A DNA stretch of 59,601 bases from Steroidobacteraceae bacterium (GCA_025451275.1 JANWKR010000021.1:1-59601); one strand, 5' to 3'; shown: positions 25,329 through 34,784, counted from the stretch's first letter. Notes: generated from the sequence alone by a model not told the origin. Program-made: numbers and translations.

Positions 25329-27410
25329 ATGAATGCCGACCGCGCCGGCGCGGCTGCCGCCGCGCCGCCCGAAATACGCCTCGGCCTGGATACCGGCGGC
25401 ACCTTCACGGACGCCGTGGCGCTCGATGGCGAGCACCGCGTACTGGCAGGCGCGAAGGCGCGTACGACCCACTGGGACCTCGCCCTCGGCATCAGCGAGG
25501 CGATCCACGCCCTGCTCTCCGCGCTGCCGGCCGGCGTGCGGCGCGAGCAGATCGCGCTCGTCGCAGCCTCCACGACGCTTGCGACCAATGCCGTGGTCGA
25601 GAGCCGCTTCAGCCCGATCTGCACGCTGCTGGTGGGCTTCGATGAGCGCATGGTCGAGCGCTCCGGTCTCAAGCGCGGCGGCGGCGGCAGCATCGTGTGC
25701 GTGCGCGGTGGCCACGACGCATCCGGCGAGGAGGCCGAGCCGCTCGATGAGGTGGCGGTGCGGGCTGCGGTGGCAGAGTTTGGTGGCAGCGTGGAGGCGT
25801 TCGCCGTGGCCGCCATGTTTTCGGTGCGCAATCCCGCCCACGAGCTGCGCGTGCGCGAGTGCATCCGCGCCGGGTGCGGCAAGCCGGTGACCTGCAGTCA
25901 CGAGCTCAGCGCGCAGCTCGATGCGCCGCGGCGCGCCCTGACCGCAGCCCTGAACGCACGCCTGACGCCGCAGGTACGCCATCTGCTCGATTCGGTGCAG
26001 GAAGTGCTCGGCCGCGAGCGCATCACGGCGCCACTGATGATCGTGCGCGGCGACGGCACGCTGGTGAAGGCCGCGGTGGCGCTCGAGTATCCGGTCGAGA
26101 CGGTGCTGTCGGGACCGGCGGCGAGCGTGGTCGGGGCGAGCTTCCTCAGCGGTCTGCGCGACTTCGTGGTCGCGGACATGGGAGGCACGACGACGGATGT
26201 CGCGGTGGTGGCGGACGGACGCCCGGTGGTGCGGGCCGAAGGCGCGGTGATCGGCGGCTGGCGCACCATGGTGCAGGCGATCGACGTCCACACCTGCGGG
26301 CTCGGCGGCGACAGCGAGGTGTCTTTCGATCGCGAACGGCGCCTCAGCGTCGGTCCACGCCGCGTGGTGCCGCTCAGCCTGTTCGCACTGCAGTTCCCGG
26401 CGGTCCGCACCGAGCTGGCCCGCCTCGCTGCTGCGGCCTCGCTGCCGGCGGGCGCCGGCCATTTCGCCGTGCGCAATCCCGCTACCGGGCCTGGGCCGGC
26501 GCTCGACCGCCTCGAACAGCGCATTTTCGACGCGCTCGGTGCCGAGCCCCGCGGCGTCGACAGCGTGGCGCGCACCGCCCCGGGGGTCGCGGCGCTGCGG
26601 CGCCTGGTCGATCGCGGGCTGGCGACGGTCGCCGGCTATACCCCCAGCGATGCGCTGCACGTCCTCGGGCGGCAGCACGGCTGGTGCGTGGAATCGGCGC
26701 GCCTCGGTGCCGCGCTGCTCGCGCTCGAGGAGCGTAACGCCAGCGCGCGGCGCGCGGCCGACACGCCGGAAGGTCTGAGCGAGCGAACCCACGAGCACGT
26801 GCTGCGGCAGGCGGTGCGGGTGGTGCTCGAGACCGCGCTGGCGCGCGATCCCGGGGTCGAGCCCGGCACGTCCGGACCGTTCGCGCAGCTCATGGGCGAG
26901 GTGGCGGCCGGACGGTCTTTCTCACGGCTGCTGGATGTGCGGGTAGGGCTGGCGCGACCGCTCGTCGCCATCGGCGCGCCGGCCGCGGCCTACTACGGTG
27001 AGGTGGCGCGGCGCCTGGGCGCGGTGCTCAACGTGCCTGCGCATGCGCAGGTGTGCAATGCCATCGGTGCGGCCGCGGGAGTGGTCTCGGAAACCTGCGA
27101 GCTCACCGTCAACCAGCCGGTGCTCAATGTGTTTCGCGTGCACGACCCGGCGGGCAGCCGGGACTTCAACGACGCGCAGGCGGCGATCGAGGAGGCGCGG
27201 CGGCTGGCGCGTGTCTACGCGCTGGCGGCGGCGCAGCGCTCGGGGGCACGTCATCCACATGTCGAGGTCACGGTCAGCGAGCGGCGCGCGCGCACCAACA
27301 CCGGCGACGAGTATCTTGCCGAGGCCACCGTATCGGCCCGTGCCACCGGCGTCCCGGTGCTCAGCGGCAGCGCCGGCGACCCGGTGCAGGCTGCGGCCCG
27401 CGGCAGCTGA
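25329..27410 (+). CDS. hydantoinase/oxoprolinase family protein, HyuA-like subunit
   Basis: A 693-residue ATP-dependent cyclic-amide hydrolase of the HyuA/AcxA type (hydantoins, 5-oxoproline, or acetone carboxylase beta). It has two actin-like phosphate sites, RLGLDTGGTFTDAVALDG at ~20 and ADMGGTTTDVAVVADG at ~285, plus ASTTLATNAVVE and TVLSGPAASVVGA. Residues ~450-570 are less conserved. The catalytic partner HyuB is not adjacent, which is unusual for this family. ATG 25329 was chosen over the frame opening at 25185 because the conserved domain begins 20 residues later. The 25034-25328 gap shows no other gene. Confidence 0.87.
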   Translation: MNADRAGAAAAAPPEIRLGLDTGGTFTDAVALDGEHRVLAGAKARTTHWDLALGISEAIHALLSALPAGVRREQIALVAASTTLATNAVVESRFSPICTLLVGFDERMVERSGLKRGGGGSIVCVRGGHDASGEEAEPLDEVAVRAAVAEFGGSVEAFAVAAMFSVRNPAHELRVRECIRAGCGKPVTCSHELSAQLDAPRRALTAALNARLTPQVRHLLDSVQEVLGRERITAPLMIVRGDGTLVKAAVALEYPVETVLSGPAASVVGASFLSGLRDFVVADMGGTTTDVAVVADGRPVVRAEGAVIGGWRTMVQAIDVHTCGLGGDSEVSFDRERRLSVGPRRVVPLSLFALQFPAVRTELARLAAAASLPAGAGHFAVRNPATGPGPALDRLEQRIFDALGAEPRGVDSVARTAPGVAALRRLVDRGLATVAGYTPSDALHVLGRQHGWCVESARLGAALLALEERNASARRAADTPEGLSERTHEHVLRQAVRVVLETALARDPGVEPGTSGPFAQLMGEVAAGRSFSRLLDVRVGLARPLVAIGAPAAAYYGEVARRLGAVLNVPAHAQVCNAIGAAAGVVSETCELTVNQPVLNVFRVHDPAGSRDFNDAQAAIEEARRLARVYALAAAQRSGARHPHVEVTVSERRARTNTGDEYLAEATVSARATGVPVLSGSAGDPVQAAARGS

Positions 27411-27589
27411 GGCCGTCGCCGGCGGGCGCTGCCTCGACCTGGGCAGCGAGCCTGTGCGTTGTTGCGCATGTAGCTCAATGCTGACACCAACTTCACGGTC
27501 CCGCCCACTGCAGGCCGGATCCATTGACGTAACATCCGGCGCTAAATCCCGGGCGTGGGTGCGACGGCGCAATAACCTCAGACAGGACC

Positions 27590-27802
27590 ATGATCCCGAA
27601 TTTCGTGGCCCATCTGCACGTGCTGATCTTCATGGCCGGCCAGCCTGCGCACACGGTGGTGCTCGCGTACTTCACGTCGGCGCAGGAATGCCGGGAACAA
27701 AAAATTCTCCGCGAGCGCAAGTGGCACCGGCCGGCGACTGACGGCAGTTATATCTGCTACGCCGGGAACTTCAGGGCTACAGAGATCCAGCCGCAGCAGT
27801 GA
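27590..27802 (+). CDS. possible small protein (70 residues)
   Basis: An open frame starting MIPNFVAHLHVLIFMAGQPA at ATG 27590 with an AGGA just upstream. The composition is less GC-biased than the surroundings and includes Cys residues (ECREQ, YICYAG). No family is recognised. The 27411-27858 interval holds no other gene. Coding status is plausible because the start has a ribosome site, but it is unproven. Confidence 0.35.
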   Translation: MIPNFVAHLHVLIFMAGQPAHTVVLAYFTSAQECREQKILRERKWHRPATDGSYICYAGNFRATEIQPQQ

Positions 27803-27858
27803 GGTAGGCGCGCGCACGGTCGCTGCCGCGGGTGCGTCTAACAATGGCCGCGACAGGC

Positions 27859-28128
27859 TTACGGCTCGCCAGGCTCCCGCGGACCGTGGCTGACGCACTC
27901 CAGCTGCCAGACCGATTGGCACACCCTGTGGAATATCAGGCTATGCCCGTCGCTTTCGACCTCGAATTCGATCTGCCCGGGCTGAACCGGCTCGCGGCAT
28001 AGGGAACAGTGCCGCCCGGTGCCATCACCGCCCCACATGCGCGAGGCCGGCTCGCCGGGCCATTCACCCTTTGCGATGCGGTCGCGTGCGAGCGCTCGCA
28101 GTTCCTGTTCGTGCTTGGATTGAGCCAT
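27859..28128 (-). CDS. small conserved-looking Cys/His protein
   Basis: An 89-residue protein starting MAQSKHEQELRALARDRIAK at ATG 28128. A Lys/Arg/Glu-rich N-terminal helix is followed by HCSLCREPVQPGQIEFEVES and ending FHRVCQSVWQLECVSHG. The CxxC plus HxxC arrangement suggests a single treble-clef-like zinc site. Similar small proteins occur across beta- and gammaproteobacteria without known function. The frame stays open far upstream (to 28485) but that part looks non-coding. No neighbour is in a clear operon with it. Confidence 0.6.
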   Translation of the reverse strand: MAQSKHEQELRALARDRIAKGEWPGEPASRMWGGDGTGRHCSLCREPVQPGQIEFEVESDGHSLIFHRVCQSVWQLECVSHGPREPGEP

Positions 28129-28199
28129 ATCAGGCAATTGTGCGCATCGCCTGGCGCGGCCGGCCGTCGGCGGAACCTCCATAACGATCGTGAGGAAAC

Positions 28200-28232
28200 G
28201 GTCGGCCGACTTGTCGGTGCCCGACCTTTTTT
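28200..28232 (+). terminator. Rho-independent terminator on the plus strand
   Basis: GGTCGG (28200-28205) pairs with CCGACC (28221-28226), enclosing an inner CCGAC/GTCGG stem (28206-28210, 28213-28217). It is followed by six T residues (28227-28232). This is the only canonical hairpin-plus-T-tract I found in the window. It lies in a gap with no annotated plus-strand gene immediately before it, so it may end an antisense transcript, the 27590 transcript or a small RNA. Confidence 0.7.
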
Positions 28233-28508
28233 CTGTTGGTTTCACGTTGTGTTCATGTTGGTGTTGGTTTGATGCGCCGCGCAATGACATGACCGAGGCA
28301 ATTTCCGACGCGTCAGCCGATCGAGGCCGCGCTCGGGTCCTGCCCGTGTGCGGACCGCGGCGTGCATCGCTCCGCAGCGGAAGCAAGGCGTGGCAGTTCA
28401 GCTCTTTTGGGCCGCCACGCTCGACCGACGTGTCGGCGCAATCTGACGTCACCTGCGGCTGGCTTCTCATTGTCGCGAGGGGCACTGCAGCCCACGCTGA
28501 CCATCGGA

Positions 28509-28543
28509 GCGCCGTAGACGCTCAATGCGCCGTAGACGCTCAA
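28509..28543 (+). repeat. two tandem copies of a 17-base unit (18-base period)
   Basis: GCGCCGTAGACGCTCAA occurs at 28509-28525 and again at 28527-28543, separated by one T. The second copy runs straight into the AGGAGG ribosome site of the lipoprotein gene. It could be a regulator-binding repeat or a replication slippage product. The rest of the 28129-28553 gap holds the terminator and no further gene that I can support. Confidence 0.75.
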
Positions 28544-28553
28544 GGAGGCAGCG

Positions 28554-28970
28554 ATGGAGTCTGGAAGGAACCTCAAGTTGGGGATGACAGGAGCGGTGCT
28601 GATAGCTGTCGCGGCGTGTGTAACAGTGAGCCGTCCGCCGGGCCTCACTCAGTCCGCGGAAAAGCTCGACCTTACCTCGCGAACGCTGGCAGACCGGTCA
28701 GACACGATCGGGCCGCCGTACCAGCCGGATGCGCACGAGCTCGCCATGCGCGCCCATGATTTTCGCAGCATGGTGGACACCGCGAGTGTCAGCCGCGACG
28801 ACGTGTCGGCTCAGTTCGACCTCGTCGCCCGCAGCTATCACAAGATGCGCGAGGACGCGGAGCACGCGAACACGCAGCAGGCCTTTTCGGAGCTGGAGCC
28901 CGTCACTGCCGCGTATCGGGACGTCAAACATGATCTGGGCAGGGCCTATCGGGACGACACGGGCGACTGA
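28554..28970 (+). CDS. putative lipoprotein
   Basis: A 138-residue protein starting MESGRNLKLGMTGAVLIAVA with lipobox AVAAC at residues ~18-22, so it is probably lipid-anchored. The mature part is helical and acidic: AHDFRSMVDTASVSRDDVSA, QFDLVARSYHKMREDAEHAN, YRDVKHDLGRAYRDD, resembling small periplasmic coiled proteins. AGGAGG lies 6 bases before the ATG and a tandem 18-base-period repeat just before that. No family name can be given. Confidence 0.72.
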   Translation: MESGRNLKLGMTGAVLIAVAACVTVSRPPGLTQSAEKLDLTSRTLADRSDTIGPPYQPDAHELAMRAHDFRSMVDTASVSRDDVSAQFDLVARSYHKMREDAEHANTQQAFSELEPVTAAYRDVKHDLGRAYRDDTGD

Positions 28971-29127
28971 AATTCGCCGAGCGACTGAGCCGCGCGTTGG
29001 CCCCCGCGCGTACTCAACCGCCAGGTGCGGCACCGCGTGGCGCGTCCTGCTGCCGCGTGCGATCGGAGCGACGGGCGTGCGCCGAGAGCGGGCTGCACTA
29101 TCTGAGAATGTAAGTCGTTGATTTAAT

Positions 29128-29203
29128 TGGCGCTCCCTACCGGATTCGAACCGGTGTTACAGCCTTGAGAGGGCTATGTCCTGGGCCTCTAGACGAAGGG
29201 AGC
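29128..29203 (-). tRNA. tRNA-Glu(CTC)
   Basis: The minus strand folds as a complete cloverleaf. The acceptor GCTCCCT pairs with AGGGAGC, the T arm is GGTTCGAATCC, and the anticodon stem-loop TAGCC-CTCTCAA-GGCTG has anticodon CTC. CCA is encoded at the 3' end (complement of 29128-29130). The D-arm sequence TCGTCTAGAGGCCCAGGACA matches gammaproteobacterial tRNA-Glu. Confidence 0.97.
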
Positions 29204-29234
29204 GGGACGGCGGGGCCGGCTGCAGGAGCGCGGT

Positions 29235-29262
29235 ATTATAGAGAGCCGCCCCAATTGCTCAA
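29235..29262 (-). promoter_or_regulatory. promoter of the tRNA-Glu gene
   Basis: On the minus strand, TTGAGC (complement of 29257-29262) is followed after 16 bases by TATAAT (complement of 29235-29240). Transcription would start about 25 bases before the mature tRNA. A plus-strand TATTAT (29234-29239) that could serve pcnB overlaps the same -10. Confidence 0.7.
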
Positions 29263-29284
29263 GAGAAAGCCCAAGGAATTGAAC

Positions 29285-30769
29285 TTGTCTGACGCGTCCC
29301 CCGCGACGCCTGCTGCGCAGCCGCGGATCATTCCCCGGTCCGAGCACGCCATCTCCCGCTCCCACATCTCGCCGAATGCGCTGCGCGTGCTCTATCGCCT
29401 GCGCGATGCGGGCTTCATGGCGTTCCTCGTCGGCGGCTGCGTGCGCGACCTCCTGATCGGCATCGAGCCGAAGGACTTCGACGTCGCCACCGACGCCTTG
29501 CCCGAACAGGTGCGCCGGCTGTTTCGCAACTGCCGCCTGGTGGGACGGCGCTTCCGCCTCGCGCACGTGTTCTTCGGGCGCGAGACCATCGAGGTGGCGA
29601 CTTTCCGCGCGACCAGCGCGCCCTCGCAGGGCGATGAGCCGCTGCCCGAAGCCGACCCGGAGGACGGTGAGGCGCCGGAGCTCGATGACGACGCGGTCGC
29701 GGTCGCGGCAGAGCCGGTCGCGCCGGCGCGCGGACGCGGCGCAGCCGGGGACGACAGTGATGATTCGGCGGAGCGCGCCTTCGACGCCTCCGGACGCATC
29801 CTGCGCGACAACGTCTACGGCACCATCGACGAGGACGTATGGCGGCGCGATTTCACTGCCAACTCGCTCTACTACAACATCGCCGACTTCTCGCTGTGGG
29901 ACTACGTCGACGGCACCGCCGACATCGCCGCACGCACGCTGCGCCTGATCGGCGACCCCGAGACCCGCTACCGCGAAGATCCGGTGCGCATGCTGCGCGC
30001 GGCGCGCTTCGAGGCGAAGCTGGGCTTCCAGATCGCGCCGGCCACCGCTGCCCCGATTCCACCGCTGCGCGGACTGCTGGCCGGGGTGCCGCCGGCGCGG
30101 CTCTTCGACGAGACTCTGAAGCTGTTCCTCACCGGGCACGGTGCGCGCAGCTTCGGCGTGCTGCGCCGCCGCGGCCTGCTGCAGGTGCTGCTGCCGACGG
30201 TGGATGCCTACTTCGCCAGCCATCCCGGGAGCCTGATCGAGAAGCTGCTGCTGCAGGGGCTGGAGAACACCGACGCGCGCGTCATCGCCGACAAGCCGGT
30301 CACGCCGACGTTCCTGTTCGCGCTCCTCTTATATGGACCTATCGCCGGCCTCATTGAAGCGGCGCCGCCGGAGCGCTGGCACGAGGTGGCCACGATTCTC
30401 GACGCCTGCGACCGGGCGACGCGCGAGGCGCAGGGGCGCATCGCCATTCCCAGGCGCTTCTCGCTCGGCGTGCGCGAGATGTTCGCGCTGCAGCCGCGGC
30501 TGGAGCACCCGCGCGGGCGGCGCGCGCTGCGCGTGCTCGAGCATCCGCGCTTCCGCGCCGCCTACGACCTGTTGCTGCTGCGCGCGCAGTTCGGGCTCGC
30601 GTCCGCAGACATGGCGCAGTGGTGGACCCAGGTGCAGGAGGTGTCGGCGGAGGAGCGCGCCCGTATGGCCGATGCCCTGACCGGCGAGGGCCCGGCCCGG
30701 GCCGCCGCCGGCCCGCGGCGCCGCGGCCGGCGTCGCCGTCGCCGCTCCGGCTCGCCCGCGCCGGCCTGA
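29285..30769 (+). CDS. pcnB: poly(A) polymerase I
   Basis: Adds 3' poly(A) tails to RNA and so promotes decay. The TTG at 29285 is chosen because AAGGA lies 7 bases upstream; this gives 494 residues. The nucleotidyltransferase core is LVGGCVRDLLIGIEPKDFDVA with the catalytic Asp pair, RRDFTANSLYYNI and EDPVRMLRAARFEAKLGF. Between VATFRA and RILRDNVYGTIDEDV there is an unusually long Asp/Glu/Ala-rich insert (residues ~112-168), where E. coli has about 20 residues. The C-terminus is a basic RNA-binding tail rich in Arg. It is first in a cluster with folK, a deoxynucleoside kinase gene, panB and panC. Confidence 0.93.
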   Translation: MSDASPATPAAQPRIIPRSEHAISRSHISPNALRVLYRLRDAGFMAFLVGGCVRDLLIGIEPKDFDVATDALPEQVRRLFRNCRLVGRRFRLAHVFFGRETIEVATFRATSAPSQGDEPLPEADPEDGEAPELDDDAVAVAAEPVAPARGRGAAGDDSDDSAERAFDASGRILRDNVYGTIDEDVWRRDFTANSLYYNIADFSLWDYVDGTADIAARTLRLIGDPETRYREDPVRMLRAARFEAKLGFQIAPATAAPIPPLRGLLAGVPPARLFDETLKLFLTGHGARSFGVLRRRGLLQVLLPTVDAYFASHPGSLIEKLLLQGLENTDARVIADKPVTPTFLFALLLYGPIAGLIEAAPPERWHEVATILDACDRATREAQGRIAIPRRFSLGVREMFALQPRLEHPRGRRALRVLEHPRFRAAYDLLLLRAQFGLASADMAQWWTQVQEVSAEERARMADALTGEGPARAAAGPRRRGRRRRRRSGSPAPA

Positions 30770-30784
30770 CGCGGGCGGTACGGC

Positions 30785-31273
30785 ATGGATACCTGGCGGC
30801 CCGCCTACGTCGGGGTGGGCAGCAACCTGCACGATCCGCGCCGACAGGTGCTCGAGGCCTGCGCACGGCTGGCGCGGCTGCCGCAGACACGGGTACCACT
30901 CATCTCGCGGCTGTATGCCTCGCGACCGTTCGGCAAGCTGGATCAGCCGGACTTCGTCAACGCGGTGGCCGGCCTGCTCACGCGGCTGGGCGCGGACGCG
31001 CTGCTCACCGAGCTGCGTGCCATCGAATCGGCCATGGGCCGTCCGGTGCAACGTGAGCGCTGGGGACCGCGGGTCATCGACCTGGATCTGCTCGCCTACG
31101 GCAGCGAGCGCCGCAGCACGGGCGAGCTGCTGCTGCCGCATCCCGGGATAGTGGAGCGCAACTTCGTTCTGTATCCTCTCGCGGAAATCGCCCCGGATGT
31201 TGAGCTGCCCGGACTCGGCCGAGTGGCCGAGCTCGCCTCCAGAGTCGCGTCCGCGGGCCTGAGCGCGCTGTAG
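30785..31273 (+). CDS. folK: 2-amino-4-hydroxy-6-hydroxymethyldihydropteridine diphosphokinase
   Basis: Folate-pathway enzyme that transfers pyrophosphate from ATP to 6-hydroxymethyl-dihydropterin. The 162 residues begin AYVGVGSNLHDPRRQVLEA. The signature RWGPRVIDLDLLAYG carries the two metal-binding Asp residues, and LLLPHPGIVERNFVLYPLAE is the usual C-terminal block. It lies 15 bases after pcnB and 5 bases before the deoxynucleoside kinase gene, matching the pcnB-folK order of many gammaproteobacteria. Confidence 0.96.
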   Translation: MDTWRPAYVGVGSNLHDPRRQVLEACARLARLPQTRVPLISRLYASRPFGKLDQPDFVNAVAGLLTRLGADALLTELRAIESAMGRPVQRERWGPRVIDLDLLAYGSERRSTGELLLPHPGIVERNFVLYPLAEIAPDVELPGLGRVAELASRVASAGLSAL

Positions 31274-31278
31274 AACCA

Positions 31279-31935
31279 ATGGCGAACGAACCGGCCCACA
31301 AGTTCATCGTGGTGGAAGGTCCGATCGGGGTGGGCAAGACCAGCCTCGCCAAACGGCTGTGCGCCAGCCTCGGCGCGCACGGCGTGTTCGAGCAGGCGGC
31401 GCAGAATCCGTTCCTCGAGCGCTTCTACAAGAACCCGCGCGCCGGCGCGCTGCCGACGCAGCTCTACTTCCTGCTGCAGCGCGCGCAGCAGCTGGCGGCG
31501 CTGCAGCAGGCGGACCTGTTCGCGCCGGTGCGCGTGGCGGACTACCTGCTGGAGAAGGACCGGCTGTTCGCACGCGTGACCCTCGATGACGCGGAGTACG
31601 CGCTCTACGAGCAGCTGTACGCCAAACTCGAGATCCAGGCCCCCAAGCCCGACCTGGTGGTGTACCTGCAGGCGCCCGTCGACGTACTGCTCGAGCGCAT
31701 CGCCAAGCGCGGCGTCGAGTACGAGCAGTACATCGACCGCCAGTACCTGGAGCGCCTCAACGAGGCCTACGCCCGCCTGTTCCACGAGTTTGAGGCGGCG
31801 CCGCTGCTGATCGTCAATGCCGCCTCGTTCGACCCGATCGCCAATCAGCGCGACTACGACGAACTGCTGCTGGCCATCAAGCGCATGAGCCGCGGGCGGC
31901 TGTACTACAACCCGTTGCGCAGCCGCGCCATCTAG
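31279..31935 (+). CDS. deoxynucleoside kinase (deoxyadenosine/deoxyguanosine kinase-like)
   Basis: A 218-residue salvage kinase that phosphorylates deoxynucleosides with ATP. The P-loop is VEGPIGVGKTSLAKRL, then FLERFYKNP with TQLYFLLQRAQQ and the DRS-like region DYLLEKDRLFARVTL. The LID KRGVEYEQYIDRQYLERLNE resembles Bacillus Dgk/Dck and thymidylate-kinase-like proteins. It is inserted between folK (5 bases) and panB (13 bases). A few gammaproteobacteria share this order. Substrate preference cannot be read from the sequence. Confidence 0.9.
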   Translation: MANEPAHKFIVVEGPIGVGKTSLAKRLCASLGAHGVFEQAAQNPFLERFYKNPRAGALPTQLYFLLQRAQQLAALQQADLFAPVRVADYLLEKDRLFARVTLDDAEYALYEQLYAKLEIQAPKPDLVVYLQAPVDVLLERIAKRGVEYEQYIDRQYLERLNEAYARLFHEFEAAPLLIVNAASFDPIANQRDYDELLLAIKRMSRGRLYYNPLRSRAI

Positions 31936-31936
31936 C

Positions 31937-31942
31937 TACACT
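31937..31942 (+). promoter_or_regulatory. -10 element 6 bases before the panB ATG (predicted leaderless)
   Basis: TACACT at 31937-31942 places the expected transcription start on the A of ATG 31949. No Shine-Dalgarno sequence is present in between. Confidence 0.45.
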
Positions 31943-31948
31943 CGCGCC

Positions 31949-32782
31949 ATGCCCATGTACAAGCACCTGCAGCAGGATGCGGGGCGACCGCCGGTCACCC
32001 TGGCGACGCTGCAGCGCATGAAGGCCGACGGTGAGAAAATCGCCTCGCTCACCTGCTACGACGCGAGCTTCGCGCTGCTGCTCGATGCGGCCGGCGTCGA
32101 CGTGGTGCTGGTCGGCGACACGCTCGGCATGGTGATCCAGGGACACGACACCACCGTGCCGGTATCCATGGACCACATGGTGTATCACTGCGCGGCCGTG
32201 GCGCGCGGCCTGCAGCGTCCGTTCCTCATCGGTGACATGCCGTTCATGAGCTACCCCACCAAGGAGCTGGCGCTCGCCAACGCAGTACGCCTGATGCAGG
32301 AGGGCGGGGCGCAGATGGTGAAGCTCGAGTCGGGCGGCAAGCAGAGCGACATCGTCGAGTTCCTCGCCGGCCACGATATCGCAGTGTGCGCCCACCTCGG
32401 CCTCAAGCCGCAGTCGGTGCACAAGACCGGCGGCTTCCGCGTGCAGGGCCGCGAGCGCGAGGCCGCGGCCCGCCTGCTCGAGGAGGCGCGCCTGCTCGAG
32501 GCCTCGGGCGCGGACATCGTGCTGCTCGAGTGCGTGCCCTCGGCCCTCGGCAAGAGCATCACCGAGGCGCTGCACGTGCCGGTGATCGGCATCGGTGCCG
32601 GGCCCGACGTCGACGGCCAGATCCTGGTCACCTACGACATGCTCGACATCACCACCGGGCGCAAGCCGCGCTTCGTGCGCAACTTCATGGAAGGCGCCGG
32701 CAACAACCTCGAGGCGATGCAGCGCTACGTGAGTGCCGTGAAGGCGCGCGAGTACCCCGGACCCGAACACTCGTTCCAGTGA
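31949..32782 (+). CDS. panB: 3-methyl-2-oxobutanoate hydroxymethyltransferase
   Basis: First committed step of pantothenate synthesis: ketopantoate from 2-ketoisovalerate and methylene-tetrahydrofolate. The 277 residues contain SLTCYDASFALLLDAAGVD, LVGDTLGMVIQGHDTTVPVS (metal-binding Asp), LIGDMPFMSY, MVKLESGG, CAHLGLKPQSV and IGIGAGPDVDGQILV. The stop overlaps a GTG (32779) just before the panC ATG, so panB and panC are translationally coupled. The start is 31949; ATG 31955 (MYKHLQ) is an alternative. Confidence 0.97.
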   Translation: MPMYKHLQQDAGRPPVTLATLQRMKADGEKIASLTCYDASFALLLDAAGVDVVLVGDTLGMVIQGHDTTVPVSMDHMVYHCAAVARGLQRPFLIGDMPFMSYPTKELALANAVRLMQEGGAQMVKLESGGKQSDIVEFLAGHDIAVCAHLGLKPQSVHKTGGFRVQGREREAAARLLEEARLLEASGADIVLLECVPSALGKSITEALHVPVIGIGAGPDVDGQILVTYDMLDITTGRKPRFVRNFMEGAGNNLEAMQRYVSAVKAREYPGPEHSFQ

Positions 32783-32784
32783 CC

Positions 32785-33636
32785 ATGGAGACGGTCACGA
32801 CCATCGCCGCGGTGCGCGAGCGCGTGCGCGCCTGGCGCCGCGCCGGACACCGCGTGGCGTTCGTGCCGACCATGGGCAACCTGCATCCCGGCCACGTCAG
32901 CCTCATCGAGGCGGCGCGTGCCCACGGTCAGCGCTTCGTGGCCAGCATCTTCGTCAACCCCATGCAGTTCGGGCCCAACGAGGACTTTGCGCATTACCCG
33001 CGCACGCCGCACGAGGATGAACACATGCTGGCGGCGGCCGGCTGCAACCTCATGTTCATGCCGGAAGTGGCCGAGATCTATCCCAACGGCTCGGAGCGCG
33101 CCACGCGCGTCGAGGTGCCGGGACTGTCCCGCGTCCTCGAAGGCGAGTTCCGTCCCGGCCACATGGAAGGCGTCAGCACGGTGGTGGCCAAGCTGTTCCA
33201 CATCGTCGACCCGGACGTGGCGGTGTTTGGCGAGAAGGACTTCCAGCAGCTGGCCGTCATCCGCCGCATGGTGGCCGAGCTGTGCATGCCGGTCGAGATC
33301 GTCGGCGCACCGACGCTGCGCGACGGCGACGGGCTGGCCATGAGCTCGCGCAACCAGTACCTGACGGCCGCCGAGCGCGCGCTCGCGCCGCGCATCTACG
33401 CGGCGCTGCAGGCGGCGGCGGCACGGCTGCGCGCCGGGGACCGCGAGTTCGCGAGCATCGAGCGTGCCGGCTTCGAGACACTCGAGGCGGCCGGCTTCCG
33501 GCCGGACTATTTCGCGGTCCGTCGGGCCACCGACCTCGCCGCCCCGGCGGCCGCGGCGCGTGAGCTCGTGGTGCTGGTCGCGGCGCGCCTCGGGCGGGCG
33601 CGCCTCATCGACAACGTGCAGGTGACGCGCCCGTAG
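32785..33636 (+). CDS. panC: pantoate--beta-alanine ligase
   Basis: Joins pantoate and beta-alanine with ATP to give pantothenate. The 283 residues from ATG 32785 contain the nucleotide-binding FVPTMGNLHPGHVSLIEAAR (HxGH), the pantoate-site SIFVNPMQFGPNEDFAHYPR, FGEKDFQQLAVIRRMV and DGLAMSSRNQYL (KMSKS-like). Slightly shorter C-terminal helices than E. coli. The in-frame GTG at 32779 overlapping the panB stop is a possible alternative start. No panD is seen nearby. Confidence 0.97.
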   Translation: METVTTIAAVRERVRAWRRAGHRVAFVPTMGNLHPGHVSLIEAARAHGQRFVASIFVNPMQFGPNEDFAHYPRTPHEDEHMLAAAGCNLMFMPEVAEIYPNGSERATRVEVPGLSRVLEGEFRPGHMEGVSTVVAKLFHIVDPDVAVFGEKDFQQLAVIRRMVAELCMPVEIVGAPTLRDGDGLAMSSRNQYLTAAERALAPRIYAALQAAAARLRAGDREFASIERAGFETLEAAGFRPDYFAVRRATDLAAPAAAARELVVLVAARLGRARLIDNVQVTRP

Positions 33637-33697
33637 CGACCGCGCTGCCCGGGACGAACCGCCGCGCCAGCGGCGCCGCGCCGCATGGCCCGTTGCC

Positions 33698-34768
<1,071 letters not shown>

Positions 34769-34784
34769 GGCACCACCAGTGCCC

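Noticed and set aside
27462..27500. GTAGCTCAATGCTGAC, reminiscent of a tRNA D-arm
   Set aside because: No acceptor stem, anticodon arm or T arm could be built around it.
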